A stretch of 64,000 bases of DNA from Verrucomicrobiota bacterium (lineage in GTDB: Bacteria > Verrucomicrobiota > Verrucomicrobiia > Opitutales > Opitutaceae). The position numbers were made by a program, and so were the translations under genes. Under the pieces are notes generated by a model, which did no database searches, had not been told where the DNA came from, and saw only the letters and a list, made by a program, of their open reading frames with translations. The stretch's first letter is position 1, and each line of letters begins with the position of its first letter. Below are positions 36,609 through 44,257 of this stretch, one piece after another. Where the stretch lies: positions 62,001-126,000 of the forward strand of contig JAEKKV010000010.1 in the NCBI GenBank assembly GCA_019510185.1, written 5' to 3'.

Positions 36609-36659
36609 GCCGAAACATAACCGGCGCTGCCCGTGGCGCCAGCGATGGAGCTTTTCCGC

Positions 36660-38627
36660 TCAAGCTTCCGACACTGCGGGCGCAACAGGCACAACGGGCA
36701 GCACCAGTTGGCTAAGTTCCATCAACGGCGGTGTCGGCGTGTTATGCAGGGTGGCCGTTGAATGAAGCGAAAATGAAAAGAGCCATTCCGCGCCGGTGGT
36801 GACGGGCTGGATCTGTTCGCGCCACTGTTCGGCCGCCTGGGCGATGGCTTCCGGCAGGCTCGCATCCAAGAGGCGCGGGGGCGAGAGCATCACCGGCAGC
36901 ACGGCGCCAGTGGCGGTCTGGTCCTGCTCCGGAATAAGCGGATAGCGGTAACGGATCTCAAAGCCGAGGAGCAGGTCGTCGGTCGTTTCGAACAGCGCCG
37001 CAAACGCCGTGGTCAGCGCGTCTGCGATCGTCGTTCCCTCGATGGTGAAATCGCGCGCCCAAGTGACGAGTGGCGTCACGTTGACGGCCGGCGCCACGGT
37101 GGCGCTTTCAAAAATGAAGTCGGGGTTGGTGACGACACCAGCTGTTTGATTCAGATAGGCATTGCGTCTGATTTTGAGCTGACCGCGCGCGTTCTGCACC
37201 GCCGCGATGTTCAAGTCCGCCCAAGAAAGCGTGAAGTTTGGCGGCGTGGTCATCGCCGCGAGGCCAGCCTCCGGTGGCAAGCGATAAACCCGCGTCTCAC
37301 TGGTCTCGGATTCGCTTTCGAAAGCGAGCGCAACGCCATTGGCGGTCAGCACCAGTGGCCATTGTTTTGCCGGGCCTGGCTGCTCCTGCTGACGGGTGAG
37401 GACCAGCGCGTCCACGCGGATGTTGCCTTCGCTGTCCGTGCGATAAATGACCCGAGCGAGAAAGGAAAATGTCGCTGCCTCATCGGCGTGGGAAGAGTCG
37501 GTGATGACGGTAGGCTGCACGGATCGCGTTGTCCAAACACGAGCCGTATTTTCGGCGAGCATGGCGAAAGCGCCGGCGGTGTTGCGAAACAGTTCCGGTA
37601 CGGCTCCAGGGGTTAGGGTGCCATTTGGGACCGTCAGGTTGCTCCAGAGCGCGCCGGCAATGCTGTTGTATTGGGCCAACGCGTCGAACAGATCGTCGTC
37701 TGCGGGTGGAGGCGATCCGTCGGCCGACGCTATGGCTTCCGGCGCGGAATTGAAACTTACGGTGATGAGCACCTCGTCCTGCAGCGCGGTTGGCTGGATG
37801 TAGTTGAAGCGATAGGTCCACCGCGCTGCGTCCGTGAGTGTGACGGTTGCGGTTTCTGCGGCTTGGAAGGGAAGGGCCGCTTGGGCGATCAGCGTGGGAG
37901 ACGGCGGGCAGGTGCGAAGCGGGACCGGCAACTCGGCCGGCGTGGCAGGATGGAGTACGGACGGAAATGGGGACCCCGTGAGGATTTGCACCGGGGTGAG
38001 CGGTGTCGGCGAAACCGGGGGCAGGACGGTCGCGAAGAGGATGAGCTCTGGAGCTGGTGTCTTGAAAAACATCCGGGAGGCGGTCACCACCCATGGCGCT
38101 GCGGTGAAAGCGGGCGCGTTTGTAGCCGCAGGCACAGTGGCGCCCAGCTGATCGCATGAAACAATCCACGGCGTGGTATCCTGACCTTCGCATCGCGCGA
38201 TGACGGACGTGTTATACGCAGGTGCCAGCGCCAGTCCGAGCTGTTGGGCGAGGAGCGTCTGAATGGGCGCGAGGGCATCATACTCGGTGGGCGGAGTCGA
38301 AGATTCAGCAGGCACGGAGGCGCTTTGAAAAACCGGGGCCAGAGAGGTCGGGATGCTCGCGGAGAGTTGCGTTTTGGCTTTTTGCACCGAGGCCAGACAG
38401 GCCTGAAGCGCGGAATCGGAGGCGAAGACCGGCAGTCGGGCCATGGTCAGGAACCGATCCATGTCGGCCAGGAAATGTCCGGCCCAGATTTCTACCTCAA
38501 TATCTTGGAAGCTTCGGAGAGAAATTTCGCTCGCGAGTTGTCCGGAAGGATTGAGAAAACGGACGGGCACACTCGGGCGTGTGACGAGGCGGCCATAGAG
38601 CGGCTTCAGCGCGAAGAAATGGGACAT
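36660..38627 (-). CDS. Large protein of unknown function
   Basis: I do not recognise this 655-residue protein. It has no signal peptide and no transmembrane segment, and is rich in Ala, Pro, Thr and Val. The N terminus reads MSHFFALKPLYGRLVTRPSV and then LNPSGQLASEISLRSFQDI. A Pro/Ser/Thr-rich linker lies near residues 95-120, and beta-rich segments follow, for example WTYRFNYIQPTALQDEVLITV and LPVMLSPPRL. The alternating hydrophobic pattern suggests several beta-sandwich domains. Codon use looks ordinary for the window. It is 19 bp downstream of the membrane-protein gene at 38647 and shares its promoter, so the two probably act together. Confidence 0.7.
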   Translation of the reverse strand: MSHFFALKPLYGRLVTRPSVPVRFLNPSGQLASEISLRSFQDIEVEIWAGHFLADMDRFLTMARLPVFASDSALQACLASVQKAKTQLSASIPTSLAPVFQSASVPAESSTPPTEYDALAPIQTLLAQQLGLALAPAYNTSVIARCEGQDTTPWIVSCDQLGATVPAATNAPAFTAAPWVVTASRMFFKTPAPELILFATVLPPVSPTPLTPVQILTGSPFPSVLHPATPAELPVPLRTCPPSPTLIAQAALPFQAAETATVTLTDAARWTYRFNYIQPTALQDEVLITVSFNSAPEAIASADGSPPPADDDLFDALAQYNSIAGALWSNLTVPNGTLTPGAVPELFRNTAGAFAMLAENTARVWTTRSVQPTVITDSSHADEAATFSFLARVIYRTDSEGNIRVDALVLTRQQEQPGPAKQWPLVLTANGVALAFESESETSETRVYRLPPEAGLAAMTTPPNFTLSWADLNIAAVQNARGQLKIRRNAYLNQTAGVVTNPDFIFESATVAPAVNVTPLVTWARDFTIEGTTIADALTTAFAALFETTDDLLLGFEIRYRYPLIPEQDQTATGAVLPVMLSPPRLLDASLPEAIAQAAEQWREQIQPVTTGAEWLFSFSLHSTATLHNTPTPPLMELSQLVLPVVPVAPAVSEA

Positions 38628-38646
38628 GTTGGGAAGCGCCAGGCGA

Positions 38647-39225
38647 TCAGTTGCTCTTGGCCTTGCTGGCGAGCGCGTCCATGAAGTTGGAAAACACGTT
38701 GGCCATTTTATGCACGCCGTCGCTGCCGCCCGCGAGTACGGAGCCGGTCACGAGAATATCGACGGCGATAAACAAAGTGTGGCCGTCCGTCGCGCTGACG
38801 AGGCTGCCCAGCGCGCGCACGCCGGCCAGGCTGACGAGAATGCCGATCACGAACGCCACGCAGAGCGCGAGCTCTTTGGTCGCAGCCCGATAACGAGTGA
38901 GCGCATCCTGGGCTTGGATGAGTCCGGCGGAAACGGAGGGGATGGCCGCATCGATTTTTTGCGCCGCGTCGATCTTGGATTGTTCAATACCGACCGCCGC
39001 CTCAAGCGTGTCGGCCTCCTCGTCACGCACGACGAGAATGATCACCTCCACCGAGCGTTCGACGAACAGGGCGACGGTGAAAAGCCACGCCAGCAACCCG
39101 GCGATGACCGGCATGTCGATGGATTTAAAACTGAGCGAGGCCGGCACGACGCTTTTGCAAACGATGAGTCCCAAGGCAGCGATGACCGCGATGAGGAAAA
39201 GCGTGGGGATCTTGTTGGTTTTCAT
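38647..39225 (-). CDS. Small multi-pass membrane protein of unknown function
   Basis: The protein is 192 residues from the ATG at 39225; the longer in-frame version begins in AT-rich leader sequence. Four hydrophobic stretches appear: TLFLIAVIAALGLIVCKSV (near 7-26), VIAGLLAWLFTVALFVERS (40-60), LALCVAFVIGILVSLAGV (about 125-145) and the segment around FIAVDILVTGSVLAGGSDG (155-175). A charged coiled-coil-like loop (EEADTLEAAVGIEQSKIDAA) separates the pairs. The C-terminal GGSDGVHKMANVFSNFM is distinctive. It is the first gene of a two-gene unit with the 655-residue unknown protein. Confidence 0.65.
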   Translation of the reverse strand: MKTNKIPTLFLIAVIAALGLIVCKSVVPASLSFKSIDMPVIAGLLAWLFTVALFVERSVEVIILVVRDEEADTLEAAVGIEQSKIDAAQKIDAAIPSVSAGLIQAQDALTRYRAATKELALCVAFVIGILVSLAGVRALGSLVSATDGHTLFIAVDILVTGSVLAGGSDGVHKMANVFSNFMDALASKAKSN

Positions 39226-39334
39226 GGAAGCGATGAACGACGAGTGACGTTGAAGCGGACGGAAAAAGTGGCGCGTGCTCTGGATAAAATCCTTCCTGAA
39301 TCGGAGGGCATCTCGATTGCAAATTATATAACTA

Positions 39335-39363
39335 TTTATTGAAAGGCATCTAATATCTGTCAA
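39335..39363 (-). promoter_or_regulatory. Candidate sigma-70 promoter for the two unknown genes
   Basis: Read on the minus strand, TTGACA (complement of 39358-39363, perfect -35) and AATAAA (complement of 39335-39340, 4 of 6) are spaced 17 bp apart. They lie about 110 bp upstream of the membrane-protein ATG at 39225, in a locally AT-rich stretch. Confidence 0.55.
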
Positions 39364-39418
39364 ATCCTCCCTCTCTTGAATCGTCGGTCCTTCCTGCCCC
39401 TATCGCCTGGCACTTCCC

Positions 39419-39682
39419 ATGGAATCTAAACCGCCTTTTGCCGATCCGGTATCCGTGGCTCATGTGGGAGAATCTGCGACAGAGGCGTTGCGGCGGTTTC
39501 ATCAACATGTGCTGGCAACGCCGGGGTTGTTCGCCCGGTTGTGCGCGGAGAAAGAACGGGAGGGATTCGTCACCCGGATGGTGGAACTAGGCCGGGAGCA
39601 CGGCTGCGGTTTCACCACGGATGATGTAGTCAACGGACTGAACGCCGCCCGTCGTGAGTGGCTGGAACGCGGGATACTATGA
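39419..39682 (+). CDS. Nif11-domain small protein
   Basis: The protein is 87 residues. From ATEALRRFHQHVLATPGLF through EGFVTRMVELGREHGCGFTTDD the pattern matches the Nif11 domain (helix; ATPGLFARL; GREHGCGFT; short C-terminal helix). Nif11 domains serve as leader regions of ribosomal peptide precursors (NHLP/Nif11 type), recognised by modifying enzymes. Here only about 15 residues follow the domain (ARREWLERGIL), with no Gly-Gly cleavage site and no Cys/Ser/Thr-rich core. It is either a recognition protein or a precursor with a degenerate core. Its stop overlaps the sulfotransferase start as ATGA, so the two are translationally coupled. Confidence 0.75.
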   Translation: MESKPPFADPVSVAHVGESATEALRRFHQHVLATPGLFARLCAEKEREGFVTRMVELGREHGCGFTTDDVVNGLNAARREWLERGIL

Positions 39683-40710
39683 CGACAGTGGACCAACTGA
39701 AGGGCTGGGTGCCGATCCGGATATACTGGCGCGAGGGACAGCCCACGGTGGACTGGTTGTTTTTGGGAGATCAACCGCTCAGCGAGCCTTTTTTCGAGCA
39801 GAGCGTCGCCCGAGCACTGCGCAATCCCGCGCAATTGTTATTCCGTCCGCAGACGCCGATCTCGATCTTGGAAGAATTTGCGGAGATGGCGCCCGACCTC
39901 GCGCCCACGGGCTTTGTCTTTCATCTGTCGCGTTGCGGCTCGACGCTCATCTCGCAGGTGCTGGCATCGGTGCCATGCAACCTGGTGGTCTCCGAGGCTC
40001 CGCCCATCGAACATCTGCTCGGGGCGCGCTTGCGCGACCCACGGATCACCCACGCGCAACAGGTCGTCTGGCTGCGCGGGCTGGTGCGGGCGCTGGGCCG
40101 GCGGCGTTTTGCGGCGGAAAAATATTTCTACATCAAGTTCGACAGCTGGCACCTGCTGCACCTGTCGCTCATCCGTGAGGCGTTTCCCGACACTCCTTGG
40201 ATTTTTCTTTATCGCGAACCGCTCGAAGTGCTGGTCTCGCAACGACGATTGCGCGGCGCGCACATGCTGCCGGGCGTGGTGGACCTGCGGCTTTTCGGAT
40301 TCGTCCGCGAGGACCTCGCGACGCTTTCGTTCGACGAATACGCCGCCCGGGTTTTGGCGTGCATTTGCCAGAATGCGCTCCGGACCCACGAGACGTCGCC
40401 TGCCGGACGGCTGGTGAATTTCTCGGAATTGCCCGGGGCGATATGGGGAGACCTCGCGGAATTTTTTGGAGCCGATTACAGCGAAGAAGAACGGAGTCGT
40501 ATGAGCGACGCCTCCAGGTTCAATGCTAAGAATCCGAAGGTGCGGCACGCAGATGACACCGCAGCCAAGCAGCGGGAGGCCGGAGATGACCTGCGCGAAC
40601 TCGAGAAGGCCTGGCTGACCGATCTGTACCGGGAATTGGAAACAAGACGCCTAAGCAGGCTCTGGACCGGGCGGATGCGCGGCGGCGGGTCGGCTAGTTC
40701 GCGGCGATGA
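39679..40710 (+). CDS. Sulfotransferase-family protein coupled to Nif11 protein
   Basis: The protein is 343 residues from the ATG at 39679, which overlaps the Nif11 stop by 4 bp (ATGA); the upstream in-frame ATG at 39658 would lie well inside that gene. The P-loop-like 5' phosphosulfate binding site is GFVFHLSRCGSTLISQVL (about 76-93). A second PAPS-contacting element may be WIFLYREPLEVLVSQRR (near 173-189). The family transfers sulfate from PAPS to hydroxyl or amine groups. The N-terminal 60 residues (PIRIYWREGQPTVDWLFLG) are not typical of sulfotransferases. It overlaps the hydroxylase gene by 17 bp tail to tail. Confidence 0.8.
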   Translation: MTTVDQLKGWVPIRIYWREGQPTVDWLFLGDQPLSEPFFEQSVARALRNPAQLLFRPQTPISILEEFAEMAPDLAPTGFVFHLSRCGSTLISQVLASVPCNLVVSEAPPIEHLLGARLRDPRITHAQQVVWLRGLVRALGRRRFAAEKYFYIKFDSWHLLHLSLIREAFPDTPWIFLYREPLEVLVSQRRLRGAHMLPGVVDLRLFGFVREDLATLSFDEYAARVLACICQNALRTHETSPAGRLVNFSELPGAIWGDLAEFFGADYSEEERSRMSDASRFNAKNPKVRHADDTAAKQREAGDDLRELEKAWLTDLYRELETRRLSRLWTGRMRGGGSASSRR

Positions 40711-41311
40711 CGGCCGGCGGGCTCTCGTCGAGCGGGGTGCCTGCAGCCGTCAGGATGGTCTTTCGCAGCCAGTCGTTGACGACGCAGTCGATCACTAGGT
40801 GGATACGATCGGTTGTACCGCGGTTATGGACGCTGTGGAGTTCGGTGAAATTGTTGTACCAACATTCGCCGGGAGACATTTCCACGCGCCGGCCCGCGAC
40901 GATGAAGTGCACATCGGGGTTGGTCGTGATAGGGATGTGCAGTCGCAACTCGCCGTCTTCATAGCTCAGGCAGTGATCGCGGTGTTCTTTGACGGTCGAA
41001 CCGGCCTTGACGCGGAGAAACCGGACGGAGAGCAGAGGACACGGAAAGGCGGCGAGCACCTCGCGCACATAAGGGCAGCGGTCCAGAAGCGATGTATCGG
41101 AAAAATCACTGCGCGTGGGATCGGGATAAATTTGGTCGGCCTTGCCACCCACGGACCGCAGTGAAACGACGCTCCAGTCACCCTCGTAATACCGCGTGTT
41201 GAAGTGCGGAATGAACTCGCTGGTCACGATACCGGAGAGGTCGGATTGCAATCGTTTGGCCTCGAAGAGAAAGGGGAGTTTGAAACTGGAGGGCAGGGCG
41301 GAGGGGTTCAT
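40694..41311 (-). CDS. Aspartyl/asparaginyl beta-hydroxylase-like dioxygenase
   Basis: The protein is 205 residues. It is a 2-oxoglutarate/Fe(II) dioxygenase of the AspH/cupin class. The region VKEHRDHCLSYEDGELRLHI holds the first metal His, ITTNPDVHFIVAGRRVEM is next, and the second His and 2-OG Arg are around ELHSVHNRGTTDRIHLVI. Some AspH-type enzymes coordinate iron through two His only, which fits here. The substrate should be an Asp or Asn side chain in a peptide or protein. It converges on the sulfotransferase gene, and together with the Nif11 protein suggests peptide hydroxylation followed by O-sulfation (inference). Confidence 0.85.
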   Translation of the reverse strand: MNPSALPSSFKLPFLFEAKRLQSDLSGIVTSEFIPHFNTRYYEGDWSVVSLRSVGGKADQIYPDPTRSDFSDTSLLDRCPYVREVLAAFPCPLLSVRFLRVKAGSTVKEHRDHCLSYEDGELRLHIPITTNPDVHFIVAGRRVEMSPGECWYNNFTELHSVHNRGTTDRIHLVIDCVVNDWLRKTILTAAGTPLDESPPAVIAAN

Positions 41312-41422
41312 GGATGGCGAATACTTCTTAAATGCAAGTGCCCTTCAGGCTTGCGTCATCCTATTGGGCATTCAAGTTGCAATTAATCGGAGATTTTTCT
41401 GCAGGTCATTATCTTATACTCT

Positions 41423-42283
41423 ATGAAAAAGTTCATGATGCGGCGGATTCTTGTCGGAGTGCTGATTTTTACGGGAGGGATGAAGGTGTTCGCGCAGACC
41501 ACCTTGAGCGCCGGCGATATCGCATTCACGATGTATAATTCAGGCCCAAACAGCAGTGCAACGACACCCCAGCACGAATTCAGTTTTGTCACGCTTGTGG
41601 GTCTGGCTTCCGGAACGACGATTTATTTTACGGATGTAGGTGTTGATAACACCGGAGCTTTTCTGGCTGCCGGTGGCTCAGCGCGGGAATCGGCCATTCA
41701 GTACACTACGTCCGGTACCGTGGCTGCCGGCACCCAGATCACCATTGGAAACGACTACACCTCCGCTGGCGCGACCTCGTTGCTCCACGGAACAGGAACG
41801 GTGACTATGGTTACTGGAAGCCCTTTTGGGGCCGCGGGCACGAGCCTTCTTCTGAGTCAGTCAGGCGATTCCCTTATTGCCTATACGGCGAGTTCGGCCA
41901 CGAGTACGCCTACGTTTATCACTGCGTTGGACGACGTCTCAGGGGGCGGGTGGACGAGCGGTGCAACGGGGGTCAACCAGTCGGCGCTGCCCACCGGTTT
42001 GGCCGATGGAACGAGCGCTTTGAGCTTCGATTTTGCAACGGCTAAGTATGCTCAATTTAAATTCAGTTCCATTGGTGGAACCATTTCCAGCAGCAACAGC
42101 AAGTCGGCATGGGAAGCCATCCTGAACGATACGACGAATTGGAACGTTTCAACGTCCGCCGGATATACCTCCAGCACGACCAGCCTCACGGTGACGGCGA
42201 TTCCCGAGCCGTCCAGTTATGTTGTCTTGGCCGGGTTGGCATCCTTCGGCTTGGCGCTGCGTCTGCGTCGTCGGAAAATCTAA
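41423..42283 (+). CDS. PEP-CTERM sorted exported protein
   Basis: The protein is 286 residues. The N-terminal signal peptide (ILVGVLIFTGGMKVFAQ) leads into a Ser/Thr/Gly-rich beta-strand body (TLSAGDIAFTMYNSGPNS). The C terminus carries the PEP-CTERM signal: IPEPSSYVVLAGLASFGLAL followed by RLRRRKI. Exosortase cleaves such proteins and attaches them to the surface or releases them into the matrix. The body is low in charged residues and resembles a lamin-tail/beta-sandwich surface domain. No exosortase gene is in this window. Base composition is less GC-rich than the neighbours. A TATACT box lies only about 5 bp before the ATG, so one of the later Met codons (41435, 41438) may be the real start. 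Confidence 0.85.
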   Translation: MKKFMMRRILVGVLIFTGGMKVFAQTTLSAGDIAFTMYNSGPNSSATTPQHEFSFVTLVGLASGTTIYFTDVGVDNTGAFLAAGGSARESAIQYTTSGTVAAGTQITIGNDYTSAGATSLLHGTGTVTMVTGSPFGAAGTSLLLSQSGDSLIAYTASSATSTPTFITALDDVSGGGWTSGATGVNQSALPTGLADGTSALSFDFATAKYAQFKFSSIGGTISSSNSKSAWEAILNDTTNWNVSTSAGYTSSTTSLTVTAIPEPSSYVVLAGLASFGLALRLRRRKI

Positions 42284-42295
42284 ACTTACCGACTT

Positions 42296-42826
42296 GTGAG
42301 TGCCGTAGCGTTGCTGGAGCTCCGTCCCGTTCGGGCGGAAGACGAGCCATTTCTTGCGCAGCTCTTTGCGTTTACCGAACAGGAGCGCCTGGCGTTTTCA
42401 GGATTAACAGGCGATTTGTTCAATACGGTTGTCCGGCATGAATTTGCCGGACAACAGCGGCATTATCGTCTTCTCGATCAAGAGGCGACGCATTGTATTA
42501 TCATTGCCCAAGGGAACCCGGCTGGCCGTTTGGTTTTTTGGGGAAATCGCGAGGAAATCCGCCTGGCTGAACTCGCCATTGCCCCGGCTTTTCGCGGCTT
42601 GGGTCTCGGCTCAGCGGTGGTGGATACACTTAAGGCCCAAGCTCGGCAATCGAAGCGACCGCTTCGCCTGCATGCAGAGAAATATAATCTACGGCAGCCT
42701 CGACGATTTTATCAGAGGCTGGGTTTTCGCGTGATTGAGGATCGCCACACCCATTGGTTCATGGAGTGGGATGCAGGGCGGGAGGGGGCTGCCTTGGAGC
42801 GCTCTCAGTTGAAGATGACTTCGTAA
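42296..42826 (+). CDS. GNAT-family N-acetyltransferase
   Basis: The protein is 176 residues from a GTG start at 42296, 13 bp after the PEP-CTERM stop. The GNAT fold is clear: LELRPVRAEDEPFLAQLF, then the acetyl-CoA pyrophosphate loop LAIAPAFRGLGLGSAVVDTL, then the beta-bulge strand RPLRLHAEKYN and RRFYQRLGFRVIEDRHTHW. The substrate is unknown. It may be cotranscribed with the PEP-CTERM gene. Its last 22 bp overlap the 3' end of the convergent DUF6916 gene. Confidence 0.85.
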   Translation: MSAVALLELRPVRAEDEPFLAQLFAFTEQERLAFSGLTGDLFNTVVRHEFAGQQRHYRLLDQEATHCIIIAQGNPAGRLVFWGNREEIRLAELAIAPAFRGLGLGSAVVDTLKAQARQSKRPLRLHAEKYNLRQPRRFYQRLGFRVIEDRHTHWFMEWDAGREGAALERSQLKMTS

Positions 42827-43104
42827 ACCGCCCCTTGCGGGCCACTGCCCATGATGAGTTGTATGAACACCGCATGGCGTTGAGCTTCATCCGGCCAGGA
42901 GATTTCATAGGTTGATGCCCGCAAGGCGCGAGCCGCGGGTCCATGAAAGACGAGTGAAAACGGACGCTGGCGCAGCCACGTTTGCGTGCGTTCGGGGTGG
43001 AGTTTGATTTCCCGCAAGGCCAGGGGGACGGGCTCACCGCCTTCGGGCAAATACACTTGGAAAGTCGCGCCACTATAGTCTGAGAAGTCCTCGGGTTGTA
43101 ACAC
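42805..43104 (-). CDS. DUF6916-type small protein (tail-collar partner)
   Basis: The protein is 99 residues from a GTG at 43104. The domain reads LQPEDFSDYSGATFQVYLPE, then RQRPFSLVFHGPAARAL and the C-terminal QGAVYEVIFN, matching the DUF6916 (phage-tail-associated) family. A longer frame from ATG 43203 exists, but its first 33 residues overlap the tail-collar gene and run through a strong terminator hairpin (43116-43147), so I prefer GTG 43104. This family is repeatedly encoded next to tail-collar proteins, as here. Function is unknown. Confidence 0.6.
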   Translation of the reverse strand: MLQPEDFSDYSGATFQVYLPEGGEPVPLALREIKLHPERTQTWLRQRPFSLVFHGPAARALRASTYEISWPDEAQRHAVFIQLIMGSGPQGAVYEVIFN

Positions 43105-43110
43105 GAAATA

Positions 43111-43147
43111 AAAGAACGCGCGTTCGTTGATGCTAACGAACGCGCGT
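43111..43147 (-). terminator. Terminator or attenuator hairpin between tail-collar and DUF6916 genes
   Basis: A 13-bp inverted repeat (ACGCGCGTTCGTT at 43116-43128 with AACGAACGCGCGT at 43135-43147, 6-nt loop) is followed on the minus strand by TTCTTTTATTT. It lies 14 bp past the tail-collar stop and just upstream of the GTG start of the DUF6916 gene, so it could terminate or attenuate the shared transcript. Confidence 0.75.
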
Positions 43148-43160
43148 GGTCGTTTAAGGG

Positions 43161-43880
43161 TTAATTTCGGGAGGGGAAAAGGCCCTCGGTGACTACCAAC
43201 CAATTGATAGCCAAATAAGGGTTGAGAACGGAAAACGGCAGATTGCTTCCCGTCGTACCGGTGACAACGGTGCCACTGACCGTTGCAGTTCCGCCAATGC
43301 TGGCGGTTCCGCCGACGCTGACCGTGCCGCCGATGCCAATGGATCCTCCGAGCTGTACGGAGCGAGCATCCAAGGCCGTGGCGGGGGCGGTGCCACTGTC
43401 GGTGAAAATATTGGCTTGCGCGAGGGCGTCGCCATCCGGATCGGTGGTGTTGGGGGCGGTGGCGACGGCTTTCAACGTGGCCGTCAAGCCGCTGATATTG
43501 GCGGTCAGATTGGGCGTGCCGGTGAGACCGCTCGTATTAACGGTCAGGCCGCTTGTATTCACCGTTAAGCCACTGGTGCTAACCGGATGATTATGGGCCG
43601 GCAGATTGGAAATCGTGAGCGTTGTGTTTTCGACACCGCTGTTTTGGCCCAGATCATAGAAACTGGTGCCCGGGCTTTGACCGTAGCCGATGGGCGCGCG
43701 ACCTTGAAGATTAGGAAGAGCGAAGTTCGTCTGGCCGTTGCCGCCATAGGTGGTGCCAAGAAGCGCAAAGAGAGCGCTGTACTGACTTATTGGTAACAGA
43801 GCGCCATTGGCAGCGGCCGTACCGCGAATCACGAAATTGCCGGCGAAGGGCAAAAGCTGCCCCATGTAGAATTCAGCCAT
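43161..43880 (-). CDS. Phage tail-collar (microcystin-dependent MdpB-like) protein
   Basis: The protein is 239 residues. The collar domain is at the N terminus: MGQLLPFAGNFVIRG, ISQYSALFALLGTTYGGNG and TNFALPNLQGRAPIGYGQSP, then LPAHNHPVS. The middle (about 105-215) is a low-complexity run of short Gly/Ser/Thr repeats (SGLTVNT units, then GGTVSVGGTASIGG units) typical of fibrous tail or appendage proteins. The C-terminal NPYLAINWLVVTEGLFP is the usual family ending. Such chromosomal proteins also occur outside prophages. No phage structural genes surround it. It is followed by a DUF6916 gene behind a hairpin. Confidence 0.88.
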   Translation of the reverse strand: MAEFYMGQLLPFAGNFVIRGTAAANGALLPISQYSALFALLGTTYGGNGQTNFALPNLQGRAPIGYGQSPGTSFYDLGQNSGVENTTLTISNLPAHNHPVSTSGLTVNTSGLTVNTSGLTGTPNLTANISGLTATLKAVATAPNTTDPDGDALAQANIFTDSGTAPATALDARSVQLGGSIGIGGTVSVGGTASIGGTATVSGTVVTGTTGSNLPFSVLNPYLAINWLVVTEGLFPSRN

Positions 43881-44257
43881 AGGATTATTATTATTTTATT
43901 ACCTTATCTGAAGTAACTTAAGATTTTTATGATTAATGCCGAAAAGCCCGCATCGGCAAAGCCGACCGAGCGCAAAGCATTGAGAAAGGCCCTCTCGGAC
44001 TGTTTCCGCAACTTGGCGACATCAGTGAGTTGCAAATTAATGGTCAAATACAAAATGTTGTAACGAATTGGTTTTTCAAAAGTTACGGATCGGCTTCGTT
44101 GCGGTTTTAAACACTCCGAAAATAGAAAACTGGACATTTATAATTATCTATTTTTGAGGTTAATACGAAATTATGCAGTAGTTTGGCATTTTGTCTGCTA
44201 ATCGTAACATTCCAGTCATCAGTTCTTAACCTGAGTTTTGTAGTCTGCGTCATATTT
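43881..44257. other. AT-rich divergent intergenic region of 377 bp
   Basis: This is the most AT-rich stretch of the window, with runs such as TTATTATTATTTTATT near 43885-43900. It should hold the promoters of the tail-collar gene (minus) and the cytochrome-family gene (plus). I find no clear consensus pair, no RNA gene and no repeat. A short open frame on the minus strand shows no protein character. Confidence 0.5.

Noticed and set aside
42805..43880. Prophage remnant
   Set aside because: Only tail-collar and DUF6916 genes are present, without integrase, capsid, terminase or att-like repeats; such pairs occur as non-phage chromosomal genes.
43904..44137. 77-codon minus-strand frame in the AT-rich region
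   Set aside because: It occupies the likely promoter region and has no recognisable protein pattern.
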